Assembly (NCBI RefSeq): GCF_016342705.1
Contig: NZ_JAEINV010000006.1
Location: forward strand, 39,344-103,343
DNA: 64,000 bases
From: Lutibacter sp.
GTDB taxonomy: Bacteria; Bacteroidota; Bacteroidia; Flavobacteriales; Flavobacteriaceae
Direction of reading: 5' to 3'
Part shown: positions 18,397-27,682 of the stretch, piece by piece
Layout of the letters: each line of letters begins with the position of its first letter
Position numbering within the stretch: the stretch's first letter is position 1
The notes under the pieces: generated by a model
Databases searched by the model: none
What the model was told of the DNA's origin: nothing
What the model saw: the letters and a program-made list of their open reading frames with translations, nothing else
Translations under genes and position numbers: made by a program

Positions 18397-19417
18397 ACGA
18401 ATTTAATAACTCTTTTTTGTAAGTAGGAAGTATCTTTAAAAATTTAGAAATAGTACCATCTAAAGAAATTGTTTCTCTTCCTCCTGCTGCGTTGTCATGG
18501 CCTCCACCATTAAAATGCTCGCGCGCAAACATATTTACTGAAAAACTTCCTTTTGATCTAAACGACATTTTAATAATTTGCTGATCTATATCTTCAATAA
18601 AAATAGCTGCAAATATAATTCCTTTTAAAGAAAGTGCATAATTTACAACACCTTCAGTATCTCCTTTTTCATAATTAAATTCATCTAAATCAGCTTGTGT
18701 TAACGGAATATAAGCTGTTTTTAAATTTTCAATAACTACCATATTACTTAAAGCTCTGCCTAATAATTGCAACCTACCATACGAATTGGTGTCATACACA
18801 TTATTATGTGCTCTTGCATTATTTGCGCCTTTATCTATTAAATTTGCTATAATTCTATGGGTTGTGCTTGTTGTTGATGGAAATCTAAAGGAACCTGTGT
18901 CTGTCATAATCCCAGTATATAAGCACATTGCTATATCTTCATTTATAAGCTCTAATTCATCTAACTTTTCAATAAACTGATAAACCATTTGACAGGTAGA
19001 ACATATGGAAACATCAGAATATAAATACGTTGCTATAGCATCTGGTTGTTGATGATGATCTATCATAATAAAAGTACCAACAAACTGTTCTAGTGTTTTT
19101 TGCATATCATCTCCTACTCTATGCAATGCATTAAAATCTAATAAAAATATAATATTAGCTGTATCAATAGCATTTTTAGATTGCCTATTTTGCATATCAA
19201 ATTTATAGGCATTTTTTGAACCAGGCAACCATTTTAAAAAATCTGGATAATCATTTGGTGCTACTACAGTAACATTATGACCTTTTAAATTTAAAAAATG
19301 ATACATAGCCAAACTAGATCCTATTGCATCTCCATCTGGATTTTTATGCGGTACTATTACAACATTTTGAGGAACAGAGAGTAACTCCTTAATTTCCTTT
19401 ATTTCACTTCTTTTCAT
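18386..19417 (-). CDS. DHH/DHHA1 phosphoesterase (NrnA-like)
   Basis: A 343-aa cytoplasmic enzyme. I start it at the ATG at 19417 (MKRSEIKEIKELL); a further in-frame ATG at 19435 is less likely. DHH motifs are seen in order: PHKNPDGDAIGSSLA, LLDFNALHRVGD, MIDHHQQPDA and the FRFPSTTSTTHRI region. The C-terminal DHHA1 domain ends in HFNGGGHDNAAGG. NrnA-type enzymes degrade nano-RNAs and dephosphorylate pAp. A DHH gene directly upstream of gldI is a conserved arrangement in flavobacteria. The four genes from here to 15990 appear to be one operon. Confidence 0.92.
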   Translation of the reverse strand: MKRSEIKEIKELLSVPQNVVIVPHKNPDGDAIGSSLAMYHFLNLKGHNVTVVAPNDYPDFLKWLPGSKNAYKFDMQNRQSKNAIDTANIIFLLDFNALHRVGDDMQKTLEQFVGTFIMIDHHQQPDAIATYLYSDVSICSTCQMVYQFIEKLDELELINEDIAMCLYTGIMTDTGSFRFPSTTSTTHRIIANLIDKGANNARAHNNVYDTNSYGRLQLLGRALSNMVVIENLKTAYIPLTQADLDEFNYEKGDTEGVVNYALSLKGIIFAAIFIEDIDQQIIKMSFRSKGSFSVNMFAREHFNGGGHDNAAGGRETISLDGTISKFLKILPTYKKELLNSYEE

Positions 19418-19573
19418 ACGGGTGCGAATATACATAAATGTTTACAAACCTAATAACAGCTTAACAAATATTAACTCTTATTTAATAGTACAATATTTAG
19501 TAATAATTGTAGCATTAAATGTACTGATAATCATAATTTTAGTTTACTCCATAGCAAATTATAGATAAAAGTT

Positions 19574-19581
19574 TATATTTG
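19574..19581 (+). promoter_or_regulatory. -7 promoter box upstream of ndk
   Basis: TATATTTG fits the Bacteroidota sigma-A -7 consensus TAnnTTTG. It lies 31 bp upstream of the chosen ndk ATG. The upstream -33 TTG is not clear. Confidence 0.6.
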
Positions 19582-19611
19582 TGGCCAAATAAAATTCATA
19601 AGAATCATACA

Positions 19612-20031
19612 ATGATAACAAACAGAACGTTTACAATGCTTAAACCAGATACTCTTGAAAAGGGTTTTGTGGGTCCAATTATTGAAAAAATAACTGCAGC
19701 TGGTTTTAAAATTATCGCGATGAAAATGGTACGCTTGTCTAGAGCAGATGCTCGAGATTTTTACGCAATTCACAAAGAAAGACCTTTTTTTGATGAATTA
19801 GTTGAATTTATGGTACGTGGCCCAATTGTAGTTGCAATTCTAGAAAAAGAAAATGCTGTTGAAGATTTTAGAGCTTTAATTGGAGCAACAAATCCTGCGG
19901 AAGCTGCAGAAGGAACAATTAGAAAATTATTTGCAACATCTATTTCAGAAAATGCAATTCACGGTTCTGATAGTGATGAAAACGCTATTATTGAAGGAAG
20001 TTATCATTTTGCTGGACGAGAAGTTTTTTAG
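19612..20031 (+). CDS. ndk: Nucleoside-diphosphate kinase
   Basis: A 139-aa enzyme that transfers gamma-phosphate between NTPs and NDPs. The start at 19612 ([13 protein letters not shown]) matches the family N-terminus; the ATG at 19579 falls inside the promoter box. Diagnostic residues include TMLKPD, the GATNPAEA segment and the active-site His in [10 protein letters not shown]. Length is typical. It stands alone, between a -7 box and a terminator shared with the convergent DUF721/recF operon. Confidence 0.96.
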   Translation: MITNRTFTMLKPDTLEKGFVGPIIEKITAAGFKIIAMKMVRLSRADARDFYAIHKERPFFDELVEFMVRGPIVVAILEKENAVEDFRALIGATNPAEAAEGTIRKLFATSISENAIHGSDSDENAIIEGSYHFAGREVF

Positions 20032-20050
20032 TAAAAAAAATATATATTTT

Positions 20051-20083
20051 AAAAAAATCCGCTAATGAGCGGATTTTTTTTTA
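20051..20083. terminator. Bidirectional terminator between ndk and the DUF721 gene
   Basis: Stem ATCCGCT/AGCGGAT (20057-20063 and 20068-20074) with loop AATG, flanked by seven A on the left and a T-run on the right. It serves ndk on the plus strand and the recF-DUF721 operon on the minus strand. Confidence 0.85.
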
Positions 20084-20377
20084 ACTTAAAATTATTTTTG
20101 AAATTAAATTTTCGCCCAATTCTTCATTCATCATTTTAACAATTTTTTCTTTTCCATAACTCAACTCTTCACGTAAAACAGATGATTTTAGTTTTACAAT
20201 TAATGTTTTATTTTGCAATTCCACATTTTGAGTATAAGACACCACTCCATTTCCCATTAACTTTGCCCAAGCATCTTTTACTGAAATTTGATGCATTCCT
20301 TTCGTTAAATTATTTTCTTTAATCACATCTTGCATCAAATCTTGCAACGAATGAAACTCATTTTGTCTTTTTGCCAT
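20081..20377 (-). CDS. DUF721 (DciA-like) protein
   Basis: A 98-aa protein with the DUF721 pattern: SLQDLMQDVIKENNL, then VKDAWAKLMG, and a beta-rich segment LIVKLKSSVLREELSYGKEK. DUF721 includes DciA, which loads or regulates the replicative helicase DnaB in many bacteria lacking DnaC. Its start overlaps the recF stop (TAATG), consistent with a shared role in replication and repair. The DciA assignment rests on family membership; helicase loading is inference for this organism. Confidence 0.82.
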   Translation of the reverse strand: MAKRQNEFHSLQDLMQDVIKENNLTKGMHQISVKDAWAKLMGNGVVSYTQNVELQNKTLIVKLKSSVLREELSYGKEKIVKMMNEELGENLISKIILS

Positions 20378-21456
20378 TATAACTCAAATATTTTATACGA
20401 TTGTTTTGTTTTTTTTACCACTGCTTCCGTTCTATCTCTATGGGTATCGCTAATAAATAATTGTCCAAATTCATCATTATTAACCAAACTTATTAATTGT
20501 GTAACACGGGCGTCATCTAGCTTATCAAAAATATCATCTAACAATAAAATTGGTTTTACATTAGATTGTCCTTTAATAAAATCAAACTGCGCCAATTTTA
20601 ATGCAATTAAATACGATTTTTGCTGCCCTTGAGATCCGAATTTTTTAATGGGATACTCTTCAATTTCAAAAGTTAAATCATCTTTATGTATTCCCGCACT
20701 TGTAAATTGCAACATTCTATCCTTTTCTAAATTTTGCTGAAACAAATCTGCAAAACTTTGCTCGTGCAATTGAGATTTATACACCAAATCAACGGTTTCT
20801 CTACTGTTGGATATTACTTCGTACCGCTTTTTAAAAATTGGAATAAATTCATCTAAAAATTGTTTTCTTTTCTCAAAAATTAACGAACCGTAAGCTTCCA
20901 ATTGCTGATTATACACATTTAAATTTAAAGCATCAAAAGTTCTATTGGCTGCAAAATACTTTAATAAGGAATTACGTTGTGCCAAAACCTTACTATATTT
21001 TATTAAATTTTGTAAATAATAAGGATCCGATTGCGAAATCACATTGTCTACAAATTTTCTTCGTGTTTCACTTCCTTCAGTGATTAAATCTCTATCCCCC
21101 GGAGAAATAATTACCAACGGTAAATATCCAATATGTTCAGAAAACTTTTCATAAATTTTCCCGTTCCTTTTAATGACCTTTTTATTTCCTTTTTTTAAAC
21201 TGCACACAAAAGTTTCAACTTTTTCTCCAATTTCATACAAACCTTCTATCATAAAAAAGTCTTCATTATGCCTAATATTTTGAGTTGCCACGGAATTAAA
21301 GTAGCTTTTTGCAAAAGATAAGTAATAAATTGCATCTAAAACATTTGTTTTACCAACACCATTATCACCCACAAAACAATTTATTTTATCCTCAAAATCA
21401 AACGATTGAGATTCAAAATTTTTAAAATTTACCAACGAAATTTTCTGTAAATACAT
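20377..21456 (-). CDS. recF: DNA replication and repair protein RecF
   Basis: A 359-aa SMC-like ATPase that helps load RecA at single-strand gaps. The Walker A motif is [16 protein letters not shown] (near residue 30-45), the signature motif is [18 protein letters not shown], and Walker B is [13 protein letters not shown]. All key residues are intact and the length is normal. It forms an overlapping two-gene operon with the DUF721 protein. Confidence 0.95.
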   Translation of the reverse strand: MYLQKISLVNFKNFESQSFDFEDKINCFVGDNGVGKTNVLDAIYYLSFAKSYFNSVATQNIRHNEDFFMIEGLYEIGEKVETFVCSLKKGNKKVIKRNGKIYEKFSEHIGYLPLVIISPGDRDLITEGSETRRKFVDNVISQSDPYYLQNLIKYSKVLAQRNSLLKYFAANRTFDALNLNVYNQQLEAYGSLIFEKRKQFLDEFIPIFKKRYEVISNSRETVDLVYKSQLHEQSFADLFQQNLEKDRMLQFTSAGIHKDDLTFEIEEYPIKKFGSQGQQKSYLIALKLAQFDFIKGQSNVKPILLLDDIFDKLDDARVTQLISLVNNDEFGQLFISDTHRDRTEAVVKKTKQSYKIFEL

Positions 21457-21539
21457 CTATATTTTTTGAAAGTTTAAAATTATTGAAAATAAATGAAAAT
21501 TTAACCACAATTGCATTTTTACTTTCCAATTAAAAACTC

Positions 21540-21547
21540 TATTTTTG
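21540..21547 (+). promoter_or_regulatory. -7 promoter box of the TPR gene
   Basis: TATTTTTG matches TAnnTTTG, 22 bp upstream of the ATG at 21569. It covers the alternative in-frame start at 21545, which rules that start out. Confidence 0.6.
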
Positions 21548-21568
21548 CGCCTACAAATTTTACAAAAA

Positions 21569-22333
21569 ATGGCAACATATAAAAAGACCGGAAGTAAGGT
21601 AAAGAAATCTCAAGACAATATTGGTGAGCATTCTACAACAGCTGAAGTTTTTAATACTTTAGATGAAACTGCGTCAAAATCTGAACAATGGGTTATTAAA
21701 AATCAAAAAATTATATTAATAGCATTGGCTGCAATTGTAGTTGGTATTCTAGGTTATTTAGCATACCATAAATATATTGATGGACCTAAAGAAAAAGATG
21801 CTGCAAATGAATTAGCGTATCCAAAGACATACTTTGAAGCTGCAATTTCAAACACAGTTGCTGCAGATTCATTATATACTTTAGCCTTAAATGGTGCTGA
21901 TGGAAAATATGGTTTTGTTGACATTGCTGCTGAATATAGTGGTACAAAAGCAGGAAATTTAGCAAATTATTATGCTGGTCTTTCTTACTTAAAGTTAAAA
22001 AAATATAAAGAAGCAATTGATTATTTAGAAGATTTCTCTTCTAAAGATGAATTATTAGGCCCTATTGCAAAAGGCGCTATTGGTGATGCATTTGCAGATA
22101 TTAACCAACCAGAAGATGCATTAGACTATTATTTAAAAGCAGCAGATTTACAAGATAACAATTTCTCAAGTCCTTTATTCTTATTTAAAGCTGGAAATAC
22201 TGCGTTAGAAATTGGTAAAAATTCAAAAGCTTTAGATATTTTTAACAGAATTAAAAACGATTATCCACTTTCTGATGAAGCGAAAGATATTAATATTTAT
22301 ATTAATAAAGCTACCTTTGCATCAGAGAAATAA
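21569..22333 (+). CDS. TPR-repeat membrane-anchored protein
   Basis: A 254-aa protein starting MATYKKTGSKVKK. One transmembrane helix is near residues 45-65 (IILIALAAIVVGILGYLAYH), with the N-terminus predicted cytoplasmic. The C-terminal region contains TPR-type helices (GNLANYYAGLSYLKLKKYKE, GDAFADINQPEDALDYYLKA, AGNTALEIGKNSKALDIF). This resembles YfgM-like/tetratricopeptide proteins that act in periplasmic protein handling. The start was chosen from the promoter position. ribH begins 6 bp after the stop, so the two are co-transcribed. Confidence 0.85.
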   Translation: MATYKKTGSKVKKSQDNIGEHSTTAEVFNTLDETASKSEQWVIKNQKIILIALAAIVVGILGYLAYHKYIDGPKEKDAANELAYPKTYFEAAISNTVAADSLYTLALNGADGKYGFVDIAAEYSGTKAGNLANYYAGLSYLKLKKYKEAIDYLEDFSSKDELLGPIAKGAIGDAFADINQPEDALDYYLKAADLQDNNFSSPLFLFKAGNTALEIGKNSKALDIFNRIKNDYPLSDEAKDINIYINKATFASEK

Positions 22334-22339
22334 GCTATA

Positions 22340-22819
22340 ATGGCAACAACAAATTTATCTATTTACGATAAAACAACAATCCCAAATGCGAAGAACTTTC
22401 GGTTTGGGATTGTTGTTTCAGAATGGAATCCTGAAATTACTCACAACCTATTTTTAGGCGCAAAAGAAGCACTACTTGACAATGGTGCGCTTGCTGAAAA
22501 CATTATAAAATGGGATGTTCCTGGTAGTTTTGAACTTATTTATGGCTGTAAAAAAATGATTGAATCTCAAAAGTTAGATGCAATTATTGCCATTGGAAAC
22601 GTTATTCAAGGAGAAACAAAACATTTTGATTTTGTATGTGATGGTGTAACCCAAGGTATTAAAGATTTGAATATTAAGTATGATATTCCTACCATATTTT
22701 GTGTTTTAACCGACAACAACAAACAGCAATCTTTAGACAGATCTGGTGGAAAACACGGAAACAAAGGTGTAGAATGTGCCATTGCAGCAATAAAAATGGC
22801 TGCTTTAAGACAGTTTTAA
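22340..22819 (+). CDS. ribH: 6,7-dimethyl-8-ribityllumazine synthase
   Basis: A 159-aa enzyme of riboflavin synthesis that condenses the ribityl-aminouracil with 3,4-dihydroxybutanone 4-phosphate; family members form capsids of 5 or 60 subunits. Conserved segments are visible: GIVVSEWNPEIT, WDVPGSFEL, AIIAIGNVIQGETKHFD with the catalytic His, and the IPTIFCVLT and GNKGVECA blocks. There is only a 6-bp gap from the TPR gene, so no FMN riboswitch can precede it directly. Confidence 0.96.
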   Translation: MATTNLSIYDKTTIPNAKNFRFGIVVSEWNPEITHNLFLGAKEALLDNGALAENIIKWDVPGSFELIYGCKKMIESQKLDAIIAIGNVIQGETKHFDFVCDGVTQGIKDLNIKYDIPTIFCVLTDNNKQQSLDRSGGKHGNKGVECAIAAIKMAALRQF

Positions 22820-22840
22820 CACGCTTCACATTTAAAAAAC

Positions 22841-22871
22841 TTGACCACAAATTTATAATTCAGTATTTTTG
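22841..22871 (+). promoter_or_regulatory. Bacteroidota-type promoter upstream of the mutL operon
   Basis: TTG (22841-22843) and TATTTTTG (22864-22871) are separated by 20 bp, a good fit to the -33 TTG / -7 TAnnTTTG promoter. It drives the small gene at 22898 and probably mutL and the rhomboid genes. Confidence 0.75.
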
Positions 22872-22897
22872 TTACATACTGTATAACTTCGTATTTT

Positions 22898-23188
22898 ATG
22901 TTTGGTAAATTATTTAAACCCAGAGAACATTATGTTTTTGATTACAAGCCTCGTTATTATAACGAACGCAAAGAACGATTAAAACATTTAGAGGATAAAT
23001 ACAAGCTACATAAAGAGGAAGATGAAGAATCTTCTGCTATAAGGCTTACCAAAAATAATTTAAAAAACAACTGGGTAAAAAATAAAAGAAGTGCTACAGA
23101 TAGATCTACCAATTTAAGATTGGCTATCATAATTGCCATTTTAGTAGGAATTGTAGCCTACATTTTTGAATTACACAAATTAATTTAA
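22898..23188 (+). CDS. Small single-TM protein upstream of mutL
   Basis: A 96-aa protein with a basic, helical N-terminal region (RYYNERKERLKHLEDKYKLH) and one C-terminal transmembrane helix (LAIIIAILVGIVAYIF). Homologues in flavobacterial genomes are often labelled 'riboflavin synthase subunit beta', apparently by transfer from the neighbouring ribH; nothing in the sequence supports an enzymatic role. Its stop shares a base with the mutL start, so it is translationally coupled to mutL. Function unknown; possibly a membrane tether. Confidence 0.8.
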   Translation: MFGKLFKPREHYVFDYKPRYYNERKERLKHLEDKYKLHKEEDEESSAIRLTKNNLKNNWVKNKRSATDRSTNLRLAIIIAILVGIVAYIFELHKLI

Positions 23189-25002
23189 TGGCAGATATTA
23201 TTCAGCTATTACCCGATCACGTTGCAAATCAAATTGCGGCTGGTGAAGTTGTTCAGCGACCGGCATCGGTAGTAAAAGAATTATTAGAAAATGCGATTGA
23301 TGCAGAAGCTACAAGAATTAAACTTATAATAAAAGACGCAGGAAAAGTTCTCATTCAAGTAATTGATAATGGAAAAGGAATGAGTACTACAGATGCTCGC
23401 TTAAGTTTTGAACGCCACGCAACTTCAAAAATTAAAAAAGCAGAAGATTTATTTAACCTTCACACCAAAGGTTTCAGAGGTGAAGCATTGGCATCTATTG
23501 CGGCAATTGCACACGTTGTTTTAAAAACAAAACAAGAAAATCAACCACTAGGTACAACTATTAAAATTGAAGGAAGTACGGTTGTTTCTCAAGAAACAAT
23601 TTCTACACCTGTTGGCACTTCCATTGCAGTTAAGAATTTATTTTATAACATTCCTGCACGAAGAAATTTTTTAAAATCCAATACGATTGAAACGCGTCAT
23701 ATTGTAAATGAATTTCAGCGTGTTGCATTAGCGCATCCCAATATTTCATTTCAATTTTATCATAATGAAAGTGAAATTTACAATTTAAATTCAGGTAATT
23801 TACGTCAACGTATTGTTGCTATTTTCGGTAAAAAAACCAATGAAAAATTAGTGCCAATTAATGAAACTACAGACGTTGTGGAAATAGTTGGTTTTGTGAC
23901 AAAACCTGAGTTTGCTAAGAAAAAAAGAGATGAACAATTCTTTTTTGTAAATGATAGATTTATAAAAAACGCGTATTTAAATCACGCAGTTTCCAGCGCT
24001 TTTGATGGCTTAATTTCAAACGGAGTGTATCCAACTTATTTTTTGTTCTTAAATGTACCAACAAGTAGTATTGACATTAATATTCATCCTACTAAAACAG
24101 AAATTAAGTTTGATGATGAAAAAACATTATATGCCATTTTAAGGTCAACAATTAAGCACAGTTTAGGTCAATACAATGTTGCTCCCGTTTTAGATTTTGA
24201 TAGAGATGCTACCATGGATACACCTTATCATTTCGAAGGAAAAAATGCTCCAAAACCTACTATAACAGTAGATAGAAATTTTAATCCGTTTAAAGCTGAA
24301 CAACAAAACACCATTCATTTTCCTTTTAAAAGAGAAAATACAACAGATTGGGAAAGTTTGTATACAGGAATTGATGTAAGAGCTATTGAAGTGGAATCTG
24401 AAAATATTCATTCCAATTTATTTTCTGAAGAAAAACAAGCAAACAAAACATACCAAATACATAAAAAATACATTGTTAGTAGCATAAAATCTGGGATTGT
24501 TTATATCCATCAACATTTGGCGCATCAACGCATTTTATACGAAGAATTTTTAGAAAACATTACCGTTAGAGAAGCCATGAGCCAACAATTATTGTTTCCT
24601 TTAGAATTATCTTTCAATAAAACAGATATTGCTTCTATTATAGAAATTAAAGAAGATTTAGAAAGTATTGGTTTTTTGTTCGATAAAATTTTAGACGATT
24701 CCATTGTTATTTCAGGAATTCCGGTTACTATTGTTGAAAGTCAAATTTCAATTATTATTGAACAGCTGTTGGAAGATATCAATAATGATTTACCAGACAC
24801 TAGTTTTAGTCAACTGGACATTATGGCAAAAAGTTTGGCAAAAAGCTTGGCAATTAAAACTGGCACAAAATTAGATTTAAAAGAACAAGAAGATATTGTA
24901 AATAAATTATTTTTGTGCAAAGAACCTGGCGCATCGCCTTTTGGAAAAAAAACATTTATTACAGTAAATATTGACGAAATTGATAAAAAATTCAACAACT
25001 AA
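23188..25002 (+). CDS. mutL: DNA mismatch repair protein MutL
   Basis: A 604-aa GHKL ATPase that links MutS mismatch recognition to downstream repair. N-terminal motifs are complete: ENAIDAEATRI, IDNGKGM, HTKGFRGEALASIAA and IPARRNFLKS. The C-terminal dimerisation domain is present. The metal-binding endonuclease motif expected as DQHAxxExxxxE reads HQHLAHQRILYEE, with His in place of the first Asp, and the later Cys-His motif reads ASPFGKKTF, so endonuclease activity is uncertain. Length is normal. It belongs to an operon with the small upstream gene and the two rhomboids. Confidence 0.95.
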   Translation: MADIIQLLPDHVANQIAAGEVVQRPASVVKELLENAIDAEATRIKLIIKDAGKVLIQVIDNGKGMSTTDARLSFERHATSKIKKAEDLFNLHTKGFRGEALASIAAIAHVVLKTKQENQPLGTTIKIEGSTVVSQETISTPVGTSIAVKNLFYNIPARRNFLKSNTIETRHIVNEFQRVALAHPNISFQFYHNESEIYNLNSGNLRQRIVAIFGKKTNEKLVPINETTDVVEIVGFVTKPEFAKKKRDEQFFFVNDRFIKNAYLNHAVSSAFDGLISNGVYPTYFLFLNVPTSSIDINIHPTKTEIKFDDEKTLYAILRSTIKHSLGQYNVAPVLDFDRDATMDTPYHFEGKNAPKPTITVDRNFNPFKAEQQNTIHFPFKRENTTDWESLYTGIDVRAIEVESENIHSNLFSEEKQANKTYQIHKKYIVSSIKSGIVYIHQHLAHQRILYEEFLENITVREAMSQQLLFPLELSFNKTDIASIIEIKEDLESIGFLFDKILDDSIVISGIPVTIVESQISIIIEQLLEDINNDLPDTSFSQLDIMAKSLAKSLAIKTGTKLDLKEQEDIVNKLFLCKEPGASPFGKKTFITVNIDEIDKKFNN

Positions 25003-25023
25003 CCTTGTTAATTTAGTAGAATT

Positions 25024-25758
25024 ATGGGAAGAATTACAGAAGTTATAAAGCATTTAATAATAATTAATGTCATATTTTTTATTGTACCTCAATTATTACC
25101 AAATTTAGGCCTAGATAGTTTATTTGCACTCTATTTTCCTGAAAATCCAAAGTTCGGATTTTGGCAATTCTTAACACATATGTTTATGCATGGCGGCTTT
25201 GCTCACATCCTTTTTAATATGTACGGATTATGGGCTTTTGGTACTCCTTTAGAACAAATGTGGGGAAGAAATAAATTTTTGTTTTTTTATTTTTCAGCAG
25301 GTTTAGGTGCTGGTGCTATTTATACTTTGGTCAATTATTACCAGTTTAATGGTGTTTATGAGCAATTAGTAAATCTTGGCCTATCAAGTACAGATATTCA
25401 ATCTATTTTAGATACTGGTAGTTATAACAATCAAATTTTAGAACATATTTCATCTCAAACTTTAAATGAATTTTACGCAACATACCATACGCCTGCTGTA
25501 GGAGCTTCCGGAGCCATTTATGGTGTTTTGGTTGCTTTTGGAATGGCTTTTCCAAATGCCAAACTAGCCTTAATATTTTTCCCGGTACCTATTGCGGCAA
25601 AATATTTTATTCCTCTCATTATTTTAGGAGATTTATTTTTTGGAATGACTAAATATTCTATTGGAAATGTGGCGCATTTTGCGCATATTGGAGGTGCAAT
25701 TATAGGTTTCATTATTGCTTGGTACTGGAAACAAAATCAATTTAAACGCTGGAATTAG
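25024..25758 (+). CDS. Rhomboid family intramembrane serine protease
   Basis: A 244-aa membrane protease with six hydrophobic segments. The catalytic Ser is in GASGAIYG and the catalytic His in FAHIGGAIIGF. The HGGFAHILFNMYGLW segment supplies the conserved His-Asn of TM2 and the oxyanion hole. The WR-like L1 loop is PLEQMWG. Rhomboids cleave transmembrane segments within the membrane. The insertion of about 40 residues between TM3 and TM4 (YEQLVNLGLSS onwards) is typical for Bacteroidota members. The stop codon overlaps the next rhomboid's GTG start by one base. Confidence 0.92.
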   Translation: MGRITEVIKHLIIINVIFFIVPQLLPNLGLDSLFALYFPENPKFGFWQFLTHMFMHGGFAHILFNMYGLWAFGTPLEQMWGRNKFLFFYFSAGLGAGAIYTLVNYYQFNGVYEQLVNLGLSSTDIQSILDTGSYNNQILEHISSQTLNEFYATYHTPAVGASGAIYGVLVAFGMAFPNAKLALIFFPVPIAAKYFIPLIILGDLFFGMTKYSIGNVAHFAHIGGAIIGFIIAWYWKQNQFKRWN

Positions 25759-26594
25759 TGGGTTTTATAAACGACATAAAATATGCTTATAAACAAGCAA
25801 ACGTAGTTGAAAGAATAATCTACATTAATGTATTTTTATTTTTACTTACTGCATTGTTCACCACATTTATGGTGCAATGGTTTGCTTTACCTACTAATAT
25901 AGATAGTTTTTTAACAAAACCATGGACCTTAATTTCCTATGCATTTATACACGAACGCTTATTTCATGTATTATCTAACTTATTGGTTTTATATTATATA
26001 GGGAATTTATTTTTAGACTTTTACACTAAAAAACAGTTTTTAAATTTTTACTTTTTAGGAATCTTCGTTGGCGCTATTTCATTTTTAGTAAATTATTATA
26101 TAACAACTAAATCTGGAGCGCCTTTGGGTGGTGCTTCTGCGGCTGTAACCACCATTTTTGTAGCTATTGCCACTAAAATACCAAGATATTCATTACAATT
26201 GCGTTTTATTGGTAGTGTTGAATTATGGGTGTTGGCTGCCATTTGGGTAGTACTTAGTATATTGCAATTGGCAACTATTGATAATGGAAGTGGAATTGCA
26301 CATTTGAGCGGTGCAATTTTTGGGTTTGTATATTCAAAACAATTAGAAAAAGGCAACGATATTGGGAAATGGTTTGAGACTATTGTAAATTTTTTCTCTA
26401 ATTTATTTACCCCTAAAAAAAATACATCCAATTTAAAAACGGTGTATAAATCTAAAAGCGCCACCAAAACTGAAGAAGTTTCAAAAACAAAACAACGTAA
26501 AATAGACGATATTTTAGATAAAATTAGTAAATCGGGCTATGAAAGTTTATCGAAAGAAGAAAAAGACTTTTTATTTAGAGCTGGCAAAAAATAA
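25758..26594 (+). CDS. Rhomboid family intramembrane serine protease, second copy
   Basis: A 278-aa membrane protein starting at GTG 25758, which overlaps the upstream TAG by one base. TM2 has HERLFHVLSNLLVLYYIG; the active-site Ser lies in GGASAAV, where the usual GxSG is GASA; the His is in GIAHLSGAIFGF. A charged cytoplasmic C-terminal tail of about 70 residues follows (KIDDILDKISKSGYESLSKE). This tail is a recurrent helical module in Bacteroidota rhomboids. Replacement of the last Gly of GxSG by Ala may reduce activity. Coupled to the first rhomboid and to the EEP-family gene. Confidence 0.87.
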   Translation: MGFINDIKYAYKQANVVERIIYINVFLFLLTALFTTFMVQWFALPTNIDSFLTKPWTLISYAFIHERLFHVLSNLLVLYYIGNLFLDFYTKKQFLNFYFLGIFVGAISFLVNYYITTKSGAPLGGASAAVTTIFVAIATKIPRYSLQLRFIGSVELWVLAAIWVVLSILQLATIDNGSGIAHLSGAIFGFVYSKQLEKGNDIGKWFETIVNFFSNLFTPKKNTSNLKTVYKSKSATKTEEVSKTKQRKIDDILDKISKSGYESLSKEEKDFLFRAGKK

Positions 26595-26597
26595 TTG

Positions 26598-27617
26598 ATG
26601 AAGAAATTACCAATTATAGATAAATTTCTATTTGTAGCAAATTCCATTGTTGCAGCAATATCGTTGGTTGCTTTTTTAAGTTATTTTATATCACCCAATA
26701 CCATTGCTTTAGTATCATTTATTGGGCTGTCACTACCTTTTTTACTACTGCTAAACATCTTATTTATTGTGTATTGGATACTGCGTTTTAAAAAGCAATT
26801 TTTAATTTCAACTGTTGTTTTAATCATTGGTATACAGTACGTTACTAAACTTTATAGTTTTTCAGAAAAACAAGTCATACTTTCTGATGATCTAAAAATA
26901 ATGAACTATAATGTGAGAATGTTTAACTTGTATAGTTGGATTACAGAAGATGGAGTAGATCAAAAAATTTATGATTTTATTAATGAACAACAACCTGATG
27001 TTTTATGTTTACAGGAATTTAATCCGAAAGCAAAAATTGGTTTTAATTTCCCTTATAAATACATAAAAACAAGCGAGAAAAACGGTCAGTTTGGTCACGC
27101 TATATTTTCAAAATATAAAATTATTAATTCAGAATCGCTAAATTTCTCAAACTCTGGGAATAACACTCTTTTTGCTGATATTGTTAAGGATAAAGATACC
27201 TTTAGAGTGTATAATGTGCATTTAGAATCACTTAAAATAAATCCTAAAAATGAGCATTTCAATCAGGAAATTTCTGAAAAACTGCGCATCAGACTTGAAA
27301 ACTCTTTTAAAAAACAAGCCAACCAAGTTGAGTTAATCATTCAACATCAAAAGAAAAGTAAATTTAAGTCCATTATTTGTGGCGATTTTAACAATACGGC
27401 GTTTTCATTTGTATATAAACAATTGAAAAGAGATAAAAATGATGCTTTTGAAATTGCAGGAAAAGGTTTTGGAAAAACGTACGATTTTGAGTTTCCGCTA
27501 AGAATAGATTTTATATTGACAGATAAAGATATTACCGTAAATAATTTTAAAACTTTTAATGTAAAATATTCCGATCATTATCCAATAATGGCGCGTATCA
27601 ATTTTAATACAAACTGA
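26598..27617 (+). CDS. Endonuclease/exonuclease/phosphatase family protein with N-terminal membrane domain
   Basis: A 339-aa protein beginning at ATG 26598; the TTG just before it is less likely. Two or three hydrophobic helices (about residues 10-85) precede an EEP hydrolase domain. EEP metal-site motifs are in place: MNYNVRMFN, LQEFNPK, HLESLK, GDFNNTA and SDHYPIMA. Members include nucleases, phosphoinositide phosphatases and sphingomyelinases, so the substrate is unknown. It begins 4 bp after the second rhomboid and closes the mutL-rhomboid run. Confidence 0.88.
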   Translation: MKKLPIIDKFLFVANSIVAAISLVAFLSYFISPNTIALVSFIGLSLPFLLLLNILFIVYWILRFKKQFLISTVVLIIGIQYVTKLYSFSEKQVILSDDLKIMNYNVRMFNLYSWITEDGVDQKIYDFINEQQPDVLCLQEFNPKAKIGFNFPYKYIKTSEKNGQFGHAIFSKYKIINSESLNFSNSGNNTLFADIVKDKDTFRVYNVHLESLKINPKNEHFNQEISEKLRIRLENSFKKQANQVELIIQHQKKSKFKSIICGDFNNTAFSFVYKQLKRDKNDAFEIAGKGFGKTYDFEFPLRIDFILTDKDITVNNFKTFNVKYSDHYPIMARINFNTN

Positions 27618-27682
27618 TAAACATCAGGTAAAAAACACTTTAAAAATTTTACTTTACACGTTTAAATAAATACTTATTCAAC

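Noticed and set aside
22320..22345. FMN riboswitch in front of ribH
   Set aside because: The gap between the TPR gene and ribH is only 6 bp, so there is no room for the conserved structure.
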